53,855 nucleotides of DNA, from assembly GCA_023386235.1 (NCBI GenBank), contig JAEWKC010000012.1, positions 1 to 53,855 on the forward strand. Reading direction: 5' to 3'. Both the position numbers and the translations under genes were made by a program. Origin of the DNA: Bacteroidota bacterium (lineage in GTDB: Bacteria; Bacteroidota; Bacteroidia; Chitinophagales; Chitinophagaceae). The notes under the pieces are model-generated. The model had not been told where the DNA came from. It did no database searches and saw only the letters and a list, made by a program, of their open reading frames with translations. Below, piece by piece: positions 53,689-53,855 of the stretch (position 1 is its first letter; each line of letters opens with the position of its first letter).

Positions 53689-53855
53689 TGTCAGGGTACC
53701 GAAAAATCGTCAGTTGAAAATTAGAGTAAAAATCTTTAATTTTAAAAACTGTTAGAATTTATGAAAAGAACAAAATTTACAGAGAGCCAGATAGTGTCTG
53801 CGATCAAGAAACAGGAATCAGGTGTTTCCGCCAAAGAGGTTTGTCGTGAGCTTGG
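53689..53855 (+). mobile_element. Left end of an IS3-family insertion sequence (runs off the window)
   Basis: A likely terminal inverted repeat begins TGTCAGGGTACCGAAAAATC at 53689, followed about 70 bp later by the transposase OrfA start. TG at the terminus fits the IS3 family. The right end and the target duplication are outside the window, so the outer boundary is inferred. Confidence 0.7.
53761..53855 (+). CDS. IS3-family transposase OrfA, N-terminal part
   Basis: The 31 residues visible (MKRTKFTESQIVSAIKKQES, then SAKEVCREL) are the helix-turn-helix start of the IS3 OrfA (HTH_Tnp_1) that binds the element ends. OrfB with the DDE catalytic residues would follow beyond the window by programmed frameshift. 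It was found by reading directly from the ATG; it has no stop within the window. Confidence 0.88.
   Translation, partial: MKRTKFTESQIVSAIKKQESGVSAKEVCREL

Noticed and set aside
1..53855. tRNA or rRNA genes
   Set aside because: No cloverleaf-like or rRNA-like stretch was noticed in the intergenic gaps; a tRNA scan would be needed to be certain.

Overview
The window is AT-rich chromosomal DNA from a Bacteroidota bacterium. The evidence is a SusC/SusD polysaccharide utilisation locus with a hybrid-two-component-type regulator, many SPII lipoproteins, promoters of the TAnnTTTG type, bacillithiol synthesis (BshB1), DUF4294, DUF3857 and DUF937 proteins, and a type II-C-like Cas9 with a 47-bp repeat. 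The gene mix (GH92, GH172, DUF3823, glutaminase-family protein, Delta-6-like desaturase) suggests a soil or plant-associated member near Chitinophagaceae. That placement is inference.

Layout. (1) 1-4766: end of a capsule/exopolysaccharide cluster: nucleotide-sugar dehydrogenase (partial), Wzc-like tyrosine kinase, Wza-like export lipoprotein, and a divergent PHP-type tyrosine phosphatase. (2) 4782-23271, all minus strand: a polysaccharide utilisation locus, in transcription order SusC, SusD, DUF3823 lipoprotein, beta-propeller hydrolase, GH5-like hydrolase, GH172 (DUF2961), glutaminase-family protein, GH92 alpha-mannosidase, then a sensor kinase and an AraC-type response regulator that together equal one hybrid regulator split at an ATGA overlap. 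(3) 23722-46876: mostly housekeeping and single genes (outer-membrane barrel protein, YigZ, RibD, PrmC, MsrA, Mla-type ATPase, LysA, PurM, HolA, BshB1, desaturase, Pgk), plus a broken DUF3857 gene at 32799-34032. (4) 46976-51388: a decayed CRISPR-Cas9 locus. (5) 51504-53855: DUF2141 protein, AI-2E transporter, small lipoprotein, and the left end of an IS3-family element.

The CRISPR locus is the most unusual part. A tracrRNA gene can be read on the minus strand just after pgk: it has an anti-repeat with 20 nt of perfect complementarity to the repeat, an internal hairpin and a terminator. A small HIRAN-like gene follows on the plus strand, then cas9 with all RuvC and HNH catalytic motifs but broken by three single-base frameshifts. 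The cas9 3' end is cut short and runs directly, in frame, into a 47-bp CRISPR repeat; exactly 30 bp later comes a second, degenerate repeat. There is no cas1 or cas2. The simplest reading is a deletion that removed the end of cas9, the adaptation genes and most of the array. The tracrRNA promoter sits on a perfect palindrome, which also places a promoter-like box on the opposite strand facing the HIRAN-like gene and cas9.

Several breaks in the window (hybrid regulator, DUF3857 gene, cas9) are single-base changes in or next to short base runs. Assembly error should be excluded before calling every one of them a mutation. The cas9 truncation, the missing adaptation genes and the loss of the DUF3857 transglutaminase core do not depend on such errors.
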